Notes under the pieces: generated by a model
Databases searched by the model: none
What the model saw: the letters and a program-made list of their open reading frames with translations, nothing else
Told to the model about the DNA's origin: nothing
In this document: positions 26,012 to 34,495 of the stretch, one piece after another
How the letters are laid out: each line of letters starts with the position of its first letter
How positions within the stretch are numbered: position 1 is the stretch's first letter
Program-made: the position numbers and the translations under genes
NCBI RefSeq assembly: GCF_018882205.1
Contig: NZ_JACVOU010000002.1
Coordinates: 248,001-312,000 of the forward strand
DNA: 64,000 nucleotides
Reading direction: 5' to 3'
DNA from: Polynucleobacter bastaniensis
GTDB taxonomy: Bacteria > Pseudomonadota > Gammaproteobacteria > Burkholderiales > Burkholderiaceae

Positions 26012-26659
26012 TCAATGAATCACAATATTGCGTAAGCCGTCATCCTCAATGATTTCTGAAATTAAATCGAGTCGGATTCTGGGATTGCTTTGAGCAAGTA
26101 AGTGGTTCTTCTGGGCCTGGGGGAGTGGCAAGAGCTCAGCCAATCGGTTGGATACCCAGCCACAGTCATCTTGGTTCATCGGCATTTTGAACGCATCTTC
26201 ACCCAGTAAATCTTCACTTTTGATCACGGAGATAATCTCATTCAAAAGCGCGGCTACCTTTTCATGTTCTTTTGCTAGTGGTATTTCTGGGTCGGCATCG
26301 ATCAGCTCAACTTGACCCATCCAGAGGCCATCAGCCTCTTGTTTCATGTTCAGCACTTTGAAGCGTTGCGTTCCATAGGACTTAGTCATGTAAAGCGCAG
26401 GCTGAATCGCATCAAACTCTTCCAATTTCGCCAGTGTGCCAATATTTGAAAAGTTGGCCACTGCGTCGGCATTTGATTCAATTGGATTGTTTTCGAGAAT
26501 GCTGATAACCCCAAAAGGCGTGTCTTCACGTAGGCAACGCTTCATCATATCTAGGTAGCGCGCTTCAAAGATTTTGAGGGCAATCACTCCGCCCGGAAAT
26601 AGGGTGGTTCCGAGTGGAAAAAGTGGGATCCAGCGGGCTGTCAAAGAGGGTGTTGTCAT
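26012..26659 (-). CDS. LON N-terminal substrate-binding domain protein
   Basis: A 215-residue stand-alone Lon-N (PUA-like) domain protein without ATPase or protease parts. Seen: IPLFPLGTTLFPGGVIALKIFEARYLDMMKRCLREDTPFGVI, the family opening, and GTLAKLEEFDAI. Such proteins occur in proteobacteria with unknown function, perhaps as substrate or RNA binders. ATG 26659. It is upstream of and probably co-transcribed with the MpaB-like gene. Confidence 0.88.
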   Translation of the reverse strand: MTTPSLTARWIPLFPLGTTLFPGGVIALKIFEARYLDMMKRCLREDTPFGVISILENNPIESNADAVANFSNIGTLAKLEEFDAIQPALYMTKSYGTQRFKVLNMKQEADGLWMGQVELIDADPEIPLAKEHEKVAALLNEIISVIKSEDLLGEDAFKMPMNQDDCGWVSNRLAELLPLPQAQKNHLLAQSNPRIRLDLISEIIEDDGLRNIVIH

Positions 26660-26689
26660 GCGCTTAATTTAAAGGATTTATGTTTAGTT

Positions 26690-26722
26690 TGCTGAACAGC
26701 AGAAAAGGCAACGTGTTCAGCA
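26690..26722. promoter_or_regulatory. Inverted repeat in the divergent region before the 50-residue gene
   Basis: TGCTGAACA (26690-26698) and TGTTCAGCA (26714-26722) are perfect 9-base inverted arms separated by 15 bases. The left arm is part of a second, smaller palindrome TGCTGAACAGCA. It lies between the divergent Lon-N gene and the small 50-residue gene, so an operator shared by both is possible. The regulator is unknown. Confidence 0.35.
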
Positions 26723-26770
26723 GTAATCCTGAATTTCGGCCAAAATAGATCTATTCACAGGAGAATTAAC

Positions 26771-26923
26771 ATGATGCAAAAGTTACGGGTTAAGCTCGCA
26801 CGCTGGATTTTGGGTAAACATTGTCCTTGCTACCAAATGGGCTACCACTCCATGGTTGATTTTCAGCAGCGTAGTGCAGATCAGTTGGAAAAAGCTAAAC
26901 AAGCGCAATCTACTAAGCACTAG
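26771..26923 (+). CDS. Small 50-residue protein with a Cys-Pro-Cys motif
   Basis: This short open frame reads MMQKLRVKLARWILGKHCPC, then YQMGYHSMVDFQQRSADQLE and a Lys/Gln-rich end. An AGGAG ribosome binding site sits 7 bases before ATG 26771, which is better than for many neighbours and argues that it is translated. It has a basic amphipathic N-terminal half, His-Cys-Pro-Cys in the middle (possible metal or redox site), and a charged tail. I recognise no family. The DUF2244 gene follows 32 bases after its stop. Confidence 0.6.
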   Translation: MMQKLRVKLARWILGKHCPCYQMGYHSMVDFQQRSADQLEKAKQAQSTKH

Positions 26924-26955
26924 TCAGCAAGCCCTCCTGGGACTTACATCCGATA

Positions 26956-27384
26956 ATGAAAATCTGGAAGATGAGACGAAATTGTGCATTGACTCCCAGT
27001 CAATTGCTCAAGTTTTATATCGCTCTGGTTTGTCTTTCCTTAACCGTAGCCACTGGTTTTTTATTGGTTGGCGTAAAAATTATTCTCATCTTTACTGCAA
27101 TAGAGTTAACTGCAGTCACCGTCGGTTTTTTGGTTTACTGTCGACACGCCTTAGATTTTGAGGAGATAGAAATCAGCGGTACTCGCTTATTGGTCAGGAA
27201 ATTCATTGCCTACAAAGAGTCAGTAACTGAATTTAATACTCACTGGGTCAGACTCTCGCACCCAGAGGAGCACCAAAAGGTATTTTTTATTGAGCAGACG
27301 GATCAGCGGGTTGAGGTTGGCCAGTTTCTGAGGCGTGAGCAATTGCAAGGTCTGATCGCTGAGCTACGGTCTTACCTAGGTTGA
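26956..27384 (+). CDS. DUF2244-type membrane protein
   Basis: A 142-residue protein with two adjacent N-terminal membrane helices (about residues 19-62; LLKFYIALVCLSLTVATGFLLVGVK and FTAIELTAVTVGFLVYCRHA), then a soluble domain of about 75 residues including VRKFIAYKESVTEFNTHWVRL and a final FLRREQLQGLIAELRSYL. This is the layout of DUF2244 integral membrane proteins of alpha- and betaproteobacteria, whose role is unknown. ATG 26956 has no strong ribosome binding site. Confidence 0.65.
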   Translation: MKIWKMRRNCALTPSQLLKFYIALVCLSLTVATGFLLVGVKIILIFTAIELTAVTVGFLVYCRHALDFEEIEISGTRLLVRKFIAYKESVTEFNTHWVRLSHPEEHQKVFFIEQTDQRVEVGQFLRREQLQGLIAELRSYLG

Positions 27385-27483
27385 CTACAACCATAATTTC
27401 AAAAGGGTTAAAGCTTGGCACTCTGCAGAAATATGGATTCAACTCGATACTTTATCTAATTCAACATATTTGTTAAATCCACC

Positions 27484-28050
27484 ATGAACGTTAATACAGC
27501 AGTCAAAGCCGCCCTCAATACCCTGGTTGATATTGCATCTCACTCCAACGGTGTTCAGCCAGTTACTGGCCAAGAGCTGGCGCAGCGCCAAAAACTGTCG
27601 GTGAGCAGAATAGAACTCTTGCTCAGCGCATTGCGTGCCGCAGGCATTGTTAAAGGCACTAAAGGTCGTAACGGGGGTTACACGCTGTTGCAGGATCCCC
27701 GCATGGTCACTATCAAAGATGTAGTCCTAGCGATGAATTACATTAAAAAACGCAAAGTTGAGGCGTGTGATATCGCTAGTGAGCTATACCAATCTTTGGA
27801 GACGTATATGCTCAGCTGTATGGCCAACGTGAACCTATCCGATGCCATAAAAGATTACGTACCGCGATTTAGCGAAGCTAAAACCGCTCCCGAGCGTCAG
27901 GCTTTTGTTTACCCCGACTTCAGAGTTGAGAAGCCCTCCAAAGGCGAAGTACAGAGAGTAATCAAGGCGCCATTTAAGAAGGTGGAGGATGTACCTTTAG
28001 GACCAAACTCCATTTTTAGTTTTGGTGACTACCTACACAAAGCAGGATAA
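27484..28050 (+). CDS. Rrf2-like transcriptional regulator lacking the Fe-S cysteine set
   Basis: A 188-residue protein with the Rrf2 winged helix (LNTLVDIASHSNGVQPVTGQELAQRQKLSVSRIELLLSALRAAGIVKGTKGRNGGYTL), including the RGxxGGY-type wing. Where IscR/NsrR carry three spaced cysteines, this protein has only isolated Cys residues (EACDIA, LSCM), so a [2Fe-2S] cluster of the usual kind is unlikely. The C-terminal 60 residues form an unrelated basic/proline tail (FVYPDFRVEKPSKGE). Targets are unknown. The TPR gene follows 14 bases later, which suggests co-transcription. Confidence 0.78.
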   Translation: MNVNTAVKAALNTLVDIASHSNGVQPVTGQELAQRQKLSVSRIELLLSALRAAGIVKGTKGRNGGYTLLQDPRMVTIKDVVLAMNYIKKRKVEACDIASELYQSLETYMLSCMANVNLSDAIKDYVPRFSEAKTAPERQAFVYPDFRVEKPSKGEVQRVIKAPFKKVEDVPLGPNSIFSFGDYLHKAG

Positions 28051-28064
28051 CAACAAGGATCTTT

Positions 28065-28538
28065 ATGATGCAGGCAATGAAATGGAATCTCGCTAGCAAG
28101 CTATTGGCATCTATTTTGCTGGTAACAGCACCATGGATGGTTTCTGTGGCTGCTGATAGCCCCCCAACTAAATCTGATCCTGCTTGGCTAACGGATACCC
28201 GAGCCAGCATCAAATCCAATAATTACGAACAAGCATTAAAGCAGTTGCAGGCTGCAAATGAAGTTAACTCTGCAGACTGGAATAACCTGATGGGATACAG
28301 TCTGCGTAAAAAGCAAGCACCAGATTTGGCTTCATCTGAAAAGTATTACCAGGCAGCATTGAAGATCGATCCAAGCCACAGATCGGCTTTGGAGTATTAC
28401 GGTGAGCTGCTTTTGATGAAGAAAGACTTGCCTGGAGCAGAGGCGATATTAGCAAGACTTGATAAGGCCTGCCGCTTTGGTTGCGAAGAGTACAGTGATC
28501 TCAAAGAGAGTATCGCCAAGTATCAAGGTAAAAAGTAA
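28065..28538 (+). CDS. Secreted TPR protein
   Basis: A 157-residue protein with a Sec signal peptide (hydrophobic LLASILLVTAPWMVSVAA, cleavage before DSPP) and about three tetratricopeptide repeats: WLTDTRASIKSNNYEQALKQLQAAN, DWNNLMGYSLRKKQAPDLASSEKYYQAALKIDPSH, and RSALEYYGELLLMKKDLPGAEAILARLDKAC. Two Cys near the end (CRFGCEEY) could form a disulfide in the periplasm. It probably mediates protein contacts; the partner is unknown. AAGGA precedes ATG 28065. Confidence 0.8.
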   Translation: MMQAMKWNLASKLLASILLVTAPWMVSVAADSPPTKSDPAWLTDTRASIKSNNYEQALKQLQAANEVNSADWNNLMGYSLRKKQAPDLASSEKYYQAALKIDPSHRSALEYYGELLLMKKDLPGAEAILARLDKACRFGCEEYSDLKESIAKYQGKK

Positions 28539-28551
28539 TTCTTCAGATCTC

Positions 28552-29961
28552 ATGCCATCAAGTGCTTGTGAGTATCCTCCATTAGCATTTGTTGACATTG
28601 AGACTACGGGCTCAAACTTTGAGCGCGATCGTATTACAGAAGTTGGCATCAAATCACTGATCCATGATCAGGTGGAGACTTGGGAAAGTCTCATTAATCC
28701 CCAAACATTTATTCCGCAGAATATTCAAAGTTTGACGGGCATTAAACCTGAGATGGTTCGTCAGCAGCCTGCCTTTGAGGGCCTAGCTACAGAGATCGCT
28801 CGCGAGCTCGAGGGCAAGATTTTTGTAGCCCACAACGCCCGTTTTGATCATGGATTTTTGAAGGCATCATTCAAGCGGGTGGGGATCGACTTCAATCCCA
28901 AAGTACTGTGTACTGTCAAACTTTCTCGTCTGTTATTTCCTGAGCAGGCAAGACACAATCTCGACACCATCATTAGCGCTCACCGCCTCAAAATCAGCGC
29001 ACGGCACCGTGCATTGGGTGACGCTGATTTGTTGCTTCAGTTTTGGCGGGTTTGTGAGGAAAAGCTGGGGCGTGAAGCGCTTCTCAAGGCGGTAAATCAA
29101 CTCATCGGTAATCCAAGCTTGCCACCTAATATTGATAAAGCACTGGTGGACTCGATTCCAGAAAAGCCGGGTTGCTACATATTTTATGGTGAGAACCAAA
29201 TCCCGCTGTATATCGGCAAAAGTATTTCACTACGCAGCAGAGTGATGGGTCATTTTCAAGGGGCGCTCACCCAGCGTAAGGAAATGAAGCTTTCGATGCA
29301 AGTCAGAGATATCGATTGGATTGAGACTAGCGGAGAGTTGGGCGCATTAATTTTAGAATCTCGCCTCATTAAAGAGCGCATGCCCAGCATGAACATCAAA
29401 CTACGCCGTTCAAAGGATCTCTGCGCCTGGAAATTGGAGCTTGGTGAGGATGGTGTGCTGACTCCGCATCTAGTAGGTCATCGTAAATTGGATCCCGGTA
29501 TTCAAGAAAACTTATTTGGCTTGTTTTATAGCAAGCGAGAGGCTAACGCCTACCTTCAAGCGATTGCGAAAAAATATCGCCTCTGTGAAGCGCTGTTGGG
29601 TTTAGAGAAACGCATTGAAAGTAAGGCTTGCTTTGCTTATCAAGTAAAGCAATGCAGTGGCGCCTGTATGGGAGGCTCACCTATCGACTTGCACAATCTT
29701 CAACTCAAAACTGCTCTGGAATTATTTCAGGTTCAAGTCTGGCCATATCCTGGGCCAGTGGCGGTAAAAGAGGCGGGCCATATGCATGTGGTCGATCGTT
29801 GGCGTTATTTAGGTACGGCAATCAACGAAGAAGAGCTCTATGAGTTAGCTGACTCAGGAGAGGCTGAGTTCGATCTGGATATTTATAAGATCTTGAAAAA
29901 AGCACTGGCTGGAAGCTTTAAGAATCAGGTGATTCCTTTGACAATCAAAGATGCTGCATAG
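28552..29961 (+). CDS. DnaQ-like 3'-5' exonuclease fused to a GIY-YIG (UvrC/Cho-like) nuclease
   Basis: This 469-residue two-domain protein has residues about 10-175 as a DEDD exonuclease (FVDIETTGSNFERDRITEVGI, FVAHNARFDHGFLK, HRALGDADLLLQFW). Residues about 205-290 form a GIY-YIG nuclease domain (KPGCYIFYGENQIPLYIGKSISLRSRVMGHF), followed by a UvrC/Cho-type region with a Cys-rich segment (CFAYQVKQCSGACMGG). The fusion occurs in several bacterial lineages and suggests a role in nucleotide excision repair-like incision and resection. ATG 28552 is used; the frame extends upstream into the TPR gene without a better start. Confidence 0.88.
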   Translation: MPSSACEYPPLAFVDIETTGSNFERDRITEVGIKSLIHDQVETWESLINPQTFIPQNIQSLTGIKPEMVRQQPAFEGLATEIARELEGKIFVAHNARFDHGFLKASFKRVGIDFNPKVLCTVKLSRLLFPEQARHNLDTIISAHRLKISARHRALGDADLLLQFWRVCEEKLGREALLKAVNQLIGNPSLPPNIDKALVDSIPEKPGCYIFYGENQIPLYIGKSISLRSRVMGHFQGALTQRKEMKLSMQVRDIDWIETSGELGALILESRLIKERMPSMNIKLRRSKDLCAWKLELGEDGVLTPHLVGHRKLDPGIQENLFGLFYSKREANAYLQAIAKKYRLCEALLGLEKRIESKACFAYQVKQCSGACMGGSPIDLHNLQLKTALELFQVQVWPYPGPVAVKEAGHMHVVDRWRYLGTAINEEELYELADSGEAEFDLDIYKILKKALAGSFKNQVIPLTIKDAA

Positions 29962-29975
29962 CCATCACTAAAAGC

Positions 29976-30218
29976 CTAGGCTTTAAAAAATCCCAGTTTT
30001 TCTGATCTTGGTAGTTTCTTTAATCTAGCCTCAGCTTTGGATGCCTCAGATCGATCTGGGTGCTCTTGGCTTGCCAAAAGGATTACTGGTCTGCGAGCCC
30101 TCGTATAACGAGCCCCTTCCCCTGAATTATGGGCTGCTAAACGATGTTCTAGGCGGTTTGTAATACCAGCGTAATAGCTGCCATCAGAGCACTCTAAGAG
30201 GTAAACAAGCCAGGTCAA
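29976..30218 (-). CDS. GIY-YIG nuclease family protein (UPF0213/YhbQ type)
   Basis: About 80 residues: a single GIY-YIG domain, LVYLLECSDGSYYAGITNRLEHRLAAHNSGEGARYTRARRP, and SEASKAEARLKKLPRSEKLGF, as in YhbQ. Its substrate is probably branched or damaged DNA, and it is catalytically minimal. TTG 30218 gives the usual short N-terminus; a longer frame to 30269 would run through the sigma-32 type promoter of clpB, which argues against it. It converges on the exonuclease/GIY-YIG fusion gene, ending 14 bases from it. Confidence 0.8.
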   Translation of the reverse strand: MTWLVYLLECSDGSYYAGITNRLEHRLAAHNSGEGARYTRARRPVILLASQEHPDRSEASKAEARLKKLPRSEKLGFFKA

Positions 30219-30255
30219 AATAGGGGTCAGTTCGCTTAAAAATGGGCTTAGCACA

Positions 30256-30283
30256 CTTGAAATTACCAAGAATGCCCCTATAT
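30256..30283 (+). promoter_or_regulatory. Sigma-32 type heat-shock promoter for clpB
   Basis: CTTGAAA at 30256-30262, a 12-base spacer, then CCCCTATAT at 30275-30283. This is close to the RpoH consensus (CTTGAAA, 11-16 bases, CCCCATNT). It lies about 50 bases before the clpB start on the same strand, and clpB is a classic RpoH target. Confidence 0.85.
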
Positions 30284-30332
30284 TCTATAGATAGATACCA
30301 ATAAAAAATATTCAGAGTGAATAGGGTTAAAA

Positions 30333-32927
30333 ATGAGAATAGATAAATTAACTACGAAGTTTCAAGAGGCGCTCAGTGAGGCGCAAAGCCTTGCTTTATC
30401 AAAAGATAATCAATATATCGAACCAGCCCATTTGCTGCTAGCAATGCTGCGTGATTCAGATGGTGGTGCTAAGAGTTTATTGACGCGCGCTGGCGTTAAC
30501 GTACCGGGTCTTGAGAAGGCAACCGAGAAGCTGATTGCTAATCTCCCAGAAGTGCAGGGCACTAGTGGTGAGGTTCAGGTGGGCCGTGATTTAAGTAATT
30601 GGCTCAATTTATGTGAAAAAGAAGCCAATAAGCGTAATGACCAGTTTATTGCGGGCGAATTGTTTTTATTAGTTGTGGCGGATGACAGAAGCGAGCTCGG
30701 CAAAATTGCTCGTGAGAATGGTTTAAATCGTAAATCGTTAGAAGCGGCTATTGATTTAGTGCGCGGAGGAGAGTCAGTGAATAGTGCAGATGCTGAAGGT
30801 CAGCGTGAAGCCTTAAAAAAATACACCATTGATTTAACTGAGCGGGCTCGTATGGGTAAGCTCGATCCTGTGATTGGTCGTGATGATGAGATTCGTCGCA
30901 CTATTCAGATTCTGCAACGTCGTGGCAAGAACAATCCGGTTCTGATTGGTGAACCAGGTGTTGGTAAGACTGCGATTGTTGAGGGCTTGGCCCAACGTAT
31001 TGTCAACGGTGAAGTTCCTGAGACTCTTAAGAACAAGCGTGTCCTTGTATTGGATATGGCTTTGTTGCTGGCGGGCGCTAAGTACCGTGGTGAATTCGAG
31101 GAGCGTCTTAAGGCGGTTCTGAGCGATGTTGCTAAGGACGAGGGTCAAACCATCATCTTTATTGATGAGATTCATACGATGGTGGGTGCAGGTAAAGGTG
31201 ATGGCGCAATGGATGCCGGTAATATGCTCAAGCCTGCTCTGGCACGTGGTGAACTGCATTGCATCGGCGCAACCACTCTGGATGAGTACCGCAAGTACAT
31301 CGAGAAGGATGCTGCACTCGAGCGCCGCTTTCAAAAAGTGATGGTGGAGGAGCCTAGTGTTGAAGCTACTATTGCTATCTTGCGCGGTTTACAAGAACGT
31401 TATGAGCTTCACCATGGTATTGAGATCACTGACCCTGCCATCGTGGCTGCCGCAGAGTTGTCTCATCGCTACATCACCGACCGTTTCTTACCAGACAAGG
31501 CTATCGACCTCATTGATGAGGCTGGCTCACGTATTCGGATGGAAATTGACTCTAAGCCAGAGGTCATGGATAAGCTAGAGCGTCGTCTGATTCAGCTCAA
31601 GATTGAGCGTGAAGCAGTTAAGAAAGAAAAAGATGAGGCCTCGCAAAAACGTCTTAGCTTGATTGAAGATGAGATCAAGCGCCTAGGTGCTGAGTATGCT
31701 GATTTAGAGGAAATTTGGAAAGCAGAAAAGGGCGCTGTATTAGGTGCCGCTCATCTCAAAGAGGAGATCGAAAAAGTTCGCGCAGATATCAATAAGCTGC
31801 AGCGTGAGGGAAAACTAGAGCAAGTTGCGGAATTGCAATACGGAAAATTACCTGAGCTTGAAGCGAAGCTCAAATCTGCTGCCGCTGCTGAAGCAAAAGG
31901 CGATAAAGATGGCGTAGTAAAGAACAAGCTCTTACGAACACAAGTCGGCGCAGAAGAAATTGCCGAGGTGGTGTCACGCGCTACAGGCATACCGGTATCG
32001 AAGATGATGCAGGGTGAGCGCGATAAGTTACTCAAGATGGAGGAGCTATTACATCAGCGCGTAGTGGGCCAAGAAGAGGCTATACGTGCAGTATCTGATG
32101 CTATTCGTCGTTCCCGTGCAGGTCTTTCTGAAGAAAATCGCCCTTATGGCTCATTCTTATTCTTAGGGCCTACTGGTGTTGGTAAGACTGAGCTTTGTAA
32201 AGCCTTGGCTGGTTTCTTATTTGATAGTGAAGAGCACCTCATTCGTATTGATATGAGCGAGTTTATGGAGAAGCATAGCGTTGCCCGTTTAATCGGCGCC
32301 CCTCCAGGCTATGTAGGCTACGAAGAAGGTGGTTACCTCACTGAGCAAGTGCGTCGCCATCCATACAGCGTCATCTTATTTGATGAGATTGAAAAAGCGC
32401 ATCCGGATGTCTTCAATGTACTCTTGCAGGTATTGGACGATGGCCGCTTAACGGATGGTCAAGGTCGTACCGTAGACTTTAAGAACACCGTGATTGTGAT
32501 GACCAGCAATATTGGCTCACATCTGATTCAGTCGATGGTGGGTAAGAAACAGTTGGAAATTAAAGAAGCGGTATTTGAAGAACTAAAGAGTCATTTCCGC
32601 CCTGAGTTCTTAAACCGAATTGATGAGATCGTCGTTTTCCATGGTTTAGATAAAGGCAATATCGCTAATATCGCAAAGATCTTGCTCAAGAACTTGTCAG
32701 ATCGTTTGGCTAAGATCGATATGCAGATGGATGTGAGCGATGCTGCTTTAAGCAAGATTGCGGAAGTCGGCTTTGATCCTGTATATGGAGCGAGACCACT
32801 CAAGCGTGCGATTCAGCAATATATCGAGAACCCAGTTTCCAAAATGATCTTGGAAGGTAAGTTTGGCCCTAAGGACACCGTTCCTGTGGGCGTTGATCAG
32901 AACGGCGATTTAAGCTTTAGCAAGTAA
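30333..32927 (+). CDS. clpB: ATP-dependent chaperone ClpB
   Basis: An 864-residue disaggregase that, with DnaK, threads aggregated proteins through its hexameric pore. Seen: an N-terminal Clp repeat domain (1-150); the first AAA+ module with Walker [15 protein letters not shown] and Walker [15 protein letters not shown]; a coiled-coil middle domain (about 400-525; long charged heptads, [16 protein letters not shown]); and the second AAA+ module with [14 protein letters not shown], the pore loop GYVGYEEGG and [16 protein letters not shown]. Full normal length. A sigma-32 type promoter lies directly upstream. Confidence 0.98.
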   Translation: MRIDKLTTKFQEALSEAQSLALSKDNQYIEPAHLLLAMLRDSDGGAKSLLTRAGVNVPGLEKATEKLIANLPEVQGTSGEVQVGRDLSNWLNLCEKEANKRNDQFIAGELFLLVVADDRSELGKIARENGLNRKSLEAAIDLVRGGESVNSADAEGQREALKKYTIDLTERARMGKLDPVIGRDDEIRRTIQILQRRGKNNPVLIGEPGVGKTAIVEGLAQRIVNGEVPETLKNKRVLVLDMALLLAGAKYRGEFEERLKAVLSDVAKDEGQTIIFIDEIHTMVGAGKGDGAMDAGNMLKPALARGELHCIGATTLDEYRKYIEKDAALERRFQKVMVEEPSVEATIAILRGLQERYELHHGIEITDPAIVAAAELSHRYITDRFLPDKAIDLIDEAGSRIRMEIDSKPEVMDKLERRLIQLKIEREAVKKEKDEASQKRLSLIEDEIKRLGAEYADLEEIWKAEKGAVLGAAHLKEEIEKVRADINKLQREGKLEQVAELQYGKLPELEAKLKSAAAAEAKGDKDGVVKNKLLRTQVGAEEIAEVVSRATGIPVSKMMQGERDKLLKMEELLHQRVVGQEEAIRAVSDAIRRSRAGLSEENRPYGSFLFLGPTGVGKTELCKALAGFLFDSEEHLIRIDMSEFMEKHSVARLIGAPPGYVGYEEGGYLTEQVRRHPYSVILFDEIEKAHPDVFNVLLQVLDDGRLTDGQGRTVDFKNTVIVMTSNIGSHLIQSMVGKKQLEIKEAVFEELKSHFRPEFLNRIDEIVVFHGLDKGNIANIAKILLKNLSDRLAKIDMQMDVSDAALSKIAEVGFDPVYGARPLKRAIQQYIENPVSKMILEGKFGPKDTVPVGVDQNGDLSFSK

Positions 32928-32974
32928 TTCATCAAAAATTGGCAGGAATAGGCCTGCACCAGTAAACTCGATAT

Positions 32975-34213
32975 ATGACTTACGTCCTCAAAATGAGGCG
33001 CGCCAGTGATGTTCGGGTTGTTGGTCTCATTAGCCTGGCTCACGGTAGCTCCCATTTCTTTCATTTAATTCTGCCGCCCATGTTCCCATGGTTGAAAGCA
33101 GAGTTCGGCTTTAACTATGCCGAACTTGGCTTGCTCATGACCATCTTCTTTGTGGTTTCTTGTATTGTTCAGGCAGCATCTGGATTTTTGGTTGATCGTA
33201 TTGGCTCTCGCCCCGTTTTATTTGCTGGCGTCGCTTTACTTGGATTGGCTGCACTGATTTACTCACAAAGTAATGGCTACGCCATGTTGGTGCTGGGAGC
33301 GGTAATTGCGGGATGTGGCAATGGCGTTTTCCATCCAGTAGATTACACGCTGATTAATCACAAAATTTCACCACCAAATTTGCCTTACGCTTATTCCATT
33401 CATGGCGTAACGGGTTATATCGGCTGGGCTGCTGCCCCAGCATTCATGGTGGCTATAACCACCATTGCAGATTGGCGCATCGCGTTTTTGTCTGCCGCAG
33501 TATTAGAGGTGCTGATTCTGGCGACTCTTTGGCTGAGTAGGGCTCGTTTAGTAGACGATGTGCAGGCAAGGCGAGATGAATCAGAGGCTACCCATATTGC
33601 GAACAATCCCGGTGGTGCGCCCATGAGCACTTTTGGTTTTCTGAAGTTGCCTGTCGTTTGGCTTTGCTGGATTTTCTTTTTCTTTAGCATGGCTGCCACT
33701 ACTGGCTTGCAATCCTTTGCTCCAACTGCACTTTTTAAAATCTACGACATTACCGTGAGCTCTGGTAACTATTATTTAACACTCATGTCTTTAGGCGGTG
33801 CTGGAGGAATGTTATTGGGCGGCTACTTAGCCACCAAATTAAAAGTGCCTGAGCGCATCATTACGATCTGCTTTACAGTGAACATCGTTATGGGCCTTTT
33901 AATGGCTACAGGTTTAGTGCCCGTCGAATTAATCATCATGGCTTTCGTTGTGATTGGACTTGGCTTGGGCATAGCGGCGCCATCCCGTGACTTGATGATT
34001 CGCTCTGCAACACCCTCTGGCTCATCAGGCAGGGTGTACGGCATTGTTTATTCAGGTATTGATTTAGGTGCTGCTCTAAGCCCGCTAATCTTTGGAATCT
34101 TCTTGGATGTGGGCTTACCAAAGCTCTTATTTATTGGCGTAGCTCTTCTTCAGCTCATGATTATTTTGACTGGATTTAAGGTGGCAAGCATCAGCACCCC
34201 CAAAGCTAGCTAA
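32975..34213 (+). CDS. MFS transporter
   Basis: A 412-residue major facilitator protein with about twelve hydrophobic segments split by a central loop (about residues 190-215, charged, RARLVDDVQARRDESE). Seen: the family A-motif-like GFLVDRIGSRPVLFAG after TM2, and GNGVFHPVDYTLINHKI in TM4, a pattern like FsrA/fosmidomycin-resistance-type exporters. The substrate cannot be assigned. ATG 32975 lacks a clear ribosome binding site; ATG 32993 is an alternative. It is followed by an intergenic region before aceA. Confidence 0.85.
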   Translation: MTYVLKMRRASDVRVVGLISLAHGSSHFFHLILPPMFPWLKAEFGFNYAELGLLMTIFFVVSCIVQAASGFLVDRIGSRPVLFAGVALLGLAALIYSQSNGYAMLVLGAVIAGCGNGVFHPVDYTLINHKISPPNLPYAYSIHGVTGYIGWAAAPAFMVAITTIADWRIAFLSAAVLEVLILATLWLSRARLVDDVQARRDESEATHIANNPGGAPMSTFGFLKLPVVWLCWIFFFFSMAATTGLQSFAPTALFKIYDITVSSGNYYLTLMSLGGAGGMLLGGYLATKLKVPERIITICFTVNIVMGLLMATGLVPVELIIMAFVVIGLGLGIAAPSRDLMIRSATPSGSSGRVYGIVYSGIDLGAALSPLIFGIFLDVGLPKLLFIGVALLQLMIILTGFKVASISTPKAS

Positions 34214-34224
34214 AAGATTTAATT

Positions 34225-34243
34225 CTTTTCACAATGTGAAAAG
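34225..34243. promoter_or_regulatory. 19-base perfect palindrome in the MFS-aceA gap
   Basis: CTTTTCACA and TGTGAAAAG flank one central A: a perfect inverted repeat without a following T-run, 11 bases after the MFS stop and about 250 bases before aceA. The geometry is that of a dimeric regulator's operator. The rest of the 282-base gap is AT-rich, with no open frame or other structure that I can support. Confidence 0.45.
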
Positions 34244-34495
34244 TCATTCCCATACGCAAAATGCAGTGCAACATTTCAAGCTAGGCATTATTTTGTCAAC
34301 TGGTTTCATATTTCATAATATAAAAAATTAGTTTTAAGTAATTGAATTTATTGAATTAATTATTTTTAATTAATACTGAAATAGTTCTTGCGTACTTTCT
34401 TAAGGTATTTAAACTCTTATATAAGACATAAGACTTCATTGTCGGTACTGAATGTCTCAATATTCGATGTACTGGTTTAACTTAGGGAGAAAAAC

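Noticed and set aside
29971..29984. AAAGCCTAGGCTTT palindrome as a terminator between the two GIY-YIG genes
   Set aside because: It has no loop bases, so a stable hairpin is unlikely, and it overlaps a stop codon.
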